A stretch of 64,000 bases of DNA from Rhodoblastus sphagnicola (GTDB lineage Bacteria; Pseudomonadota; Alphaproteobacteria; Rhizobiales; Beijerinckiaceae): NCBI RefSeq assembly GCF_002937075.1, contig NZ_NHSJ01000073.1, positions 62,001-126,000 of the forward strand, written 5' to 3'. Position numbers and translations under genes: made by a program. The number at the start of each line of letters is the position of its first letter. Positions within the stretch are counted from its first letter, which is position 1. The notes beneath the pieces are model-generated. The model did not search any database, was not told the DNA's origin, and saw only the letters and a list, made by a program, of their open reading frames with translations. This document shows positions 61,659-64,000 of the stretch, one piece after another.

Positions 61659-62407
61659 GGCTCGCCCTGCTTACCGACATCCACGGCAACCGCGAGGCTT
61701 TTGACGCCTGCCACGCCGAGGCGCGGCGGCTCGGCGCCGAAAATTTCGCCTATCTCGGCGATCTCGTCGGCTATGGCGCCGAGCCCGCCTATGTGGTCGA
61801 TCGCGTCGCCGAGGATTTTTCAAGAGGCGGCTTTGGCGTGATGGGCAATCACGATCTGGCCGTGGTCGAGCCGAAGGCGCGGCGCATGTATGACGAAGCC
61901 CGCCGCGCCGTCGAATTCGCGGCGCGCCAACTCGACGCGGCGCAGCGGGGATTTCTCGCCGCTCTGCCCTTCACGGCGACGCGCGCCGGCGTCTCGGGTT
62001 CGGTCTTGTTCGTCCATGCCGAGGCGAGCTTTCCGCAACGTTTCCGTTATGTGCAATCGGCGGAGGATGCGACGCTGTCCATGGATGCGACGACGGCCCA
62101 TGTCACCTTCTGCGGCCATGTCCATCGTCCCATGCTTTACCACCGCAGCGGGGACGCGCCGGCCATTTCCTTCGCGCCGACGGAGACCCCGACGCCGCTG
62201 GCGCGCAGTCGGCGCTGGCTGGCGACGCTCGGCTCTGTGGGCCAGCCGCGCGACGGCGACCCGCGCGCCGCCTTCGCGCTTTACGACCTGGACCGCGCCA
62301 TCCTGACGTTTCACCGCGTGGACTATGACGTGGAGGCGGCGGCGCGAAAGATTGTCCGCGCCGGCCTGTCGGAGTTTTTCGCGGAGCGCCTGTTTGCGGG
62401 GCGTTAG
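61655..62407 (+). CDS. Metallophosphoesterase (YfcE/DevT-like)
   Basis: A 250-residue calcineurin-like phosphoesterase. RLALLTDIHGNREAF, YLGDLVGYGAEP, VMGNHDLAV and FCGHVHRPM carry the metal ligands. TTG at 61655 overlaps the xseA stop (TTGA), which sets the start. Its role is unknown; it is unrelated in sequence style to the YhaO-like protein at the left end. Confidence 0.85.
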   Translation: MRLALLTDIHGNREAFDACHAEARRLGAENFAYLGDLVGYGAEPAYVVDRVAEDFSRGGFGVMGNHDLAVVEPKARRMYDEARRAVEFAARQLDAAQRGFLAALPFTATRAGVSGSVLFVHAEASFPQRFRYVQSAEDATLSMDATTAHVTFCGHVHRPMLYHRSGDAPAISFAPTETPTPLARSRRWLATLGSVGQPRDGDPRAAFALYDLDRAILTFHRVDYDVEAAARKIVRAGLSEFFAERLFAGR

Positions 62408-62440
62408 ATCTCGTTAATCGCGATCTGCTATGGGCGGCTC

Positions 62441-63067
62441 ATGACCTATTCCCTTGTCATCTTCGATCTCGACGGCACGCTGGCCGACAGTTTTCCTTGG
62501 TTCACCCGCCATGTGAACGCGGCGGCGGAAAAATTCGGCTTTCGGCGTGTCGAAAATTTCGAGGCGCTGCGCCATGCGGATTTTCGCGAGACCTTTGACC
62601 GGCTGGAGGTTCCCCGTTGGAAATGGCCGGCGATCGCGCGGCACATGCGGCAGGTGAAGACGCTGCATCTCCATGAGATCGCGCTGTTTGCGGGCGTGGA
62701 GCCGATGCTGCGGGCGCTGTCCGGGGCGGGCGTGCGGCTGGCTCTGGTCAGTTCCGACAGCGAGGCCAATGCGCGCCGGCAGCTTGGCGCTCTCGCGGAC
62801 CTGTTTTCGCAGTTCGATTGCGGGGCGTCGGTGTTCGGCAAGGCGCGGAAGTTTCGCCGGGTGACGCGGCTGGCCGGGGTGGCGCCCGACGCCGTCCTCA
62901 GCATTGGCGACGAGATCCGCGACATCGAGGCCGCGCGCGACGCCGGCATCGCCTGCGGCGCCGTGTGCTGGGGTTACGCCGCGCCCGAAGTTTTGCGGAC
63001 GCGGGAACCCGATTTCATTTTCACGCGGATCGACGACATTGTCGAAGCCTTGCTGAAGTCGGCCTGA
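62441..63067 (+). CDS. HAD-family phosphatase
   Basis: A 208-residue HAD hydrolase. Motif I is VIFDLDGTLADSFPWF, motif II LVSSDSEANAR, motif III Lys in GKARKFRRV and motif IV SIGDEIRDIEAARDAGI. It resembles the PGP/Gph-like branch but lacks a confident substrate call. It follows the phosphoesterase by 33 bases. Confidence 0.85.
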   Translation: MTYSLVIFDLDGTLADSFPWFTRHVNAAAEKFGFRRVENFEALRHADFRETFDRLEVPRWKWPAIARHMRQVKTLHLHEIALFAGVEPMLRALSGAGVRLALVSSDSEANARRQLGALADLFSQFDCGASVFGKARKFRRVTRLAGVAPDAVLSIGDEIRDIEAARDAGIACGAVCWGYAAPEVLRTREPDFIFTRIDDIVEALLKSA

Positions 63068-63068
63068 T

Positions 63069-63827
63069 TCACCCGTACTGCCGCCAGAACACCAGCGCCA
63101 CGATCACGCTGTTCAGGCCGATGATCGCCAGCCGCGCCTTGGCTGGTTCGAGACGGCGGCCGTAATGGCCGGCGACATAGCCGCCGATCGCCGCGCCGAT
63201 GAGCAGAGCCGCCATTTGGCGCCAGTAGATCAGCCCCCCGAAGATGAAGAACAGCGACGCCGTGGCGTTCATCGCGGCGTTGAGCAGGTTGCGCGAGGCC
63301 TGCATCATATTGATGCTGGCGCGGGTGAGCACGCTCCAGACCGCCAGCATCATCACGCCGACAGCGCCGCCGAAATAGCCGCCGTAAATGCCCAAGACGA
63401 ATTGCGCGACGGGCAGCGCCGCCGGGTGGACGGATATGCGTGTGTGCAAGAAATCGCCGAGCTTGCGGCCGAAGGCGAACACCAGCACGCCAAACAGGAG
63501 CAGGAAGGGAAAAATGTCATCGAATACGCGCTGCGGCGTCGAGATCAGCAGCAGCGCGCCCAAAACACCGCCGACAACGCTGAGGGCCGCCATGGTGGAG
63601 AATTTGACCGATTCAAAATTCTGGAAATCCTTGCGATAGGCGAAGGCCGTGGCGAGCGCGCTTGGCACCAGCGCGACGGTGCTGGTGGCGTTGGCGTTGA
63701 GCGAGGGCACGCCGGCCGCGACCAGCGCCGGCAGAGTCACAAACGAGCCGCCGCCGGCGATGGCGTTCATCGCGCCGCCCAACAGGCCGGCGCCGGCGAT
63801 CAGAACGAGATCCTGCACGTGAAGCAT
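63069..63827 (-). CDS. TauE/SafE-family sulfite/organosulfonate exporter-like permease
   Basis: A 252-residue membrane protein with about eight helices. The family repeat is seen in GGAMNAIAGGGSFVTLPALV and GIYGGYFGGAVGVMMLAVWS. Such permeases move sulfite, sulfoacetate or related anions; the direction and substrate are unknown. It converges on the HAD gene with one base between stops. Confidence 0.88.
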   Translation of the reverse strand: MLHVQDLVLIAGAGLLGGAMNAIAGGGSFVTLPALVAAGVPSLNANATSTVALVPSALATAFAYRKDFQNFESVKFSTMAALSVVGGVLGALLLISTPQRVFDDIFPFLLLFGVLVFAFGRKLGDFLHTRISVHPAALPVAQFVLGIYGGYFGGAVGVMMLAVWSVLTRASINMMQASRNLLNAAMNATASLFFIFGGLIYWRQMAALLIGAAIGGYVAGHYGRRLEPAKARLAIIGLNSVIVALVFWRQYG

Positions 63828-63856
63828 CCTGAGTTAAAAATGGTGAGGCCAAACTA

Positions 63857-63893
63857 GAGCTTTTTCACGTTTCGTGGAAACATGAAAAAGCTC
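63857..63893. repeat. Hairpin beside repeat copy 3
   Basis: GAGCTTTTTCACGTTTC pairs with GAAACATGAAAAAGCTC (16 of 17) around a 3-base loop, upstream of the TauE/SafE start. It is the counterpart of the hairpin next to copy 1. Confidence 0.65.
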
Positions 63894-63900
63894 CAGATCT

Positions 63901-63948
63901 TTGTTTTAACGCATTTTCTTAACGCGAACCGGTGTCCGCTTCGCTTGA
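63901..63948 (-). repeat. Interspersed repeat, copy 3 (inverted)
   Basis: The reverse complement matches copy 2 at 46 of 48 positions, again with the GGACACCGGTT core, and is flanked by CTCTAG on the right. Confidence 0.85.
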
Positions 63949-64000
63949 AAATGCTCTAGCAGAGTCGCCATGGCCCACAACTTGCCTCGCTCAGTCAACT

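Noticed and set aside
1-64000. tRNA, rRNA, CRISPR, IS or prophage content
   Set aside because: No cloverleaf signatures, regularly spaced repeats, transposase or phage proteins were found on reading through.

Overview
The window is a stretch of high-GC, gene-dense bacterial chromosome. I see no rRNA, tRNA, CRISPR array, insertion sequence or phage gene. Family content points to an alphaproteobacterium of the Hyphomicrobiales (Rhizobiales), plausibly near Methylocystaceae/Beijerinckiaceae. The pointers are hopanoid genes of the hpnL/hpnM/hpnI type, an HWE/HisKA_2 sensor kinase, the mutY | dciA-dsbA head-to-head arrangement, an rsfS-rlmH-...-envC-ctpA-yibQ-rppH string, and an interspersed intergenic repeat built around AAGTGGACACCGGTT. 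The genus is inference.

Layout. 1-4.5 kb: a YhaO/YhaN-like metallophosphatase plus SMC-like ATPase pair on the minus strand; the ATPase runs off the left edge. 4.6-8.6 kb: nitrilase-like hydrolase, modB, modC, folP and folK in one tight plus-strand series, with no modA. 8.7-12.2 kb: a two-gene signalling pair, a REC protein whose C-terminal half looks like a degenerate EAL domain followed by an RpfC-like hybrid kinase (TM input, HK, REC, HPt). 12.3-17.2 kb: SOUL protein, a ferritin-like PA2169-family protein, an ArsR regulator with BigR/SqrR-type cysteines upstream of a pirin, and tex. 17.5-22.7 kb: hpnL-hpnM-hpnI, msrB, panD, serA.

23-31 kb: a radical SAM protein with a CX9CX2C cluster motif paired with an FMN split-barrel protein, a TetR gene divergent from a crtI-like desaturase, and a TonB receptor-MFS transporter operon. 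31.6-38 kb: a LysR regulator, then a minus-strand cluster of APC permease, class III aminotransferase, CMD-family protein and MetY, with a candidate 37-residue membrane peptide at its head. 38-45.7 kb: rsfS (apparently starting at CTG), rlmH, a PAS-HWE kinase, an EnvC-like protein, ctpA, a YibQ-type deacetylase-fold protein and rppH. 45.7-50.6 kb: a lone glycosyltransferase, then dsbA-gcvPA-gcvPB. 50.6-64 kb: dciA/mutY, an Imm74-like protein, a zinc metallopeptidase, purD, a quinone-oxidoreductase-like MDR, gph, a PA0069-type radical SAM protein, xseA, a phosphoesterase, a HAD phosphatase, a TauE/SafE permease and several small unknowns.

Most of the window is housekeeping. The parts most worth a second look are the RpfC-like kinase with its degenerate REC-EAL partner (8.7-12.2 kb), the thiol-switch ArsR/pirin pair, the radical SAM/FMN pair behind a promoter with a palindrome in its spacer, the permease-aminotransferase-CMD-MetY operon with its leader peptide, and the non-canonical start of rsfS. 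All functions are read from motifs and gene context; no database search was run.
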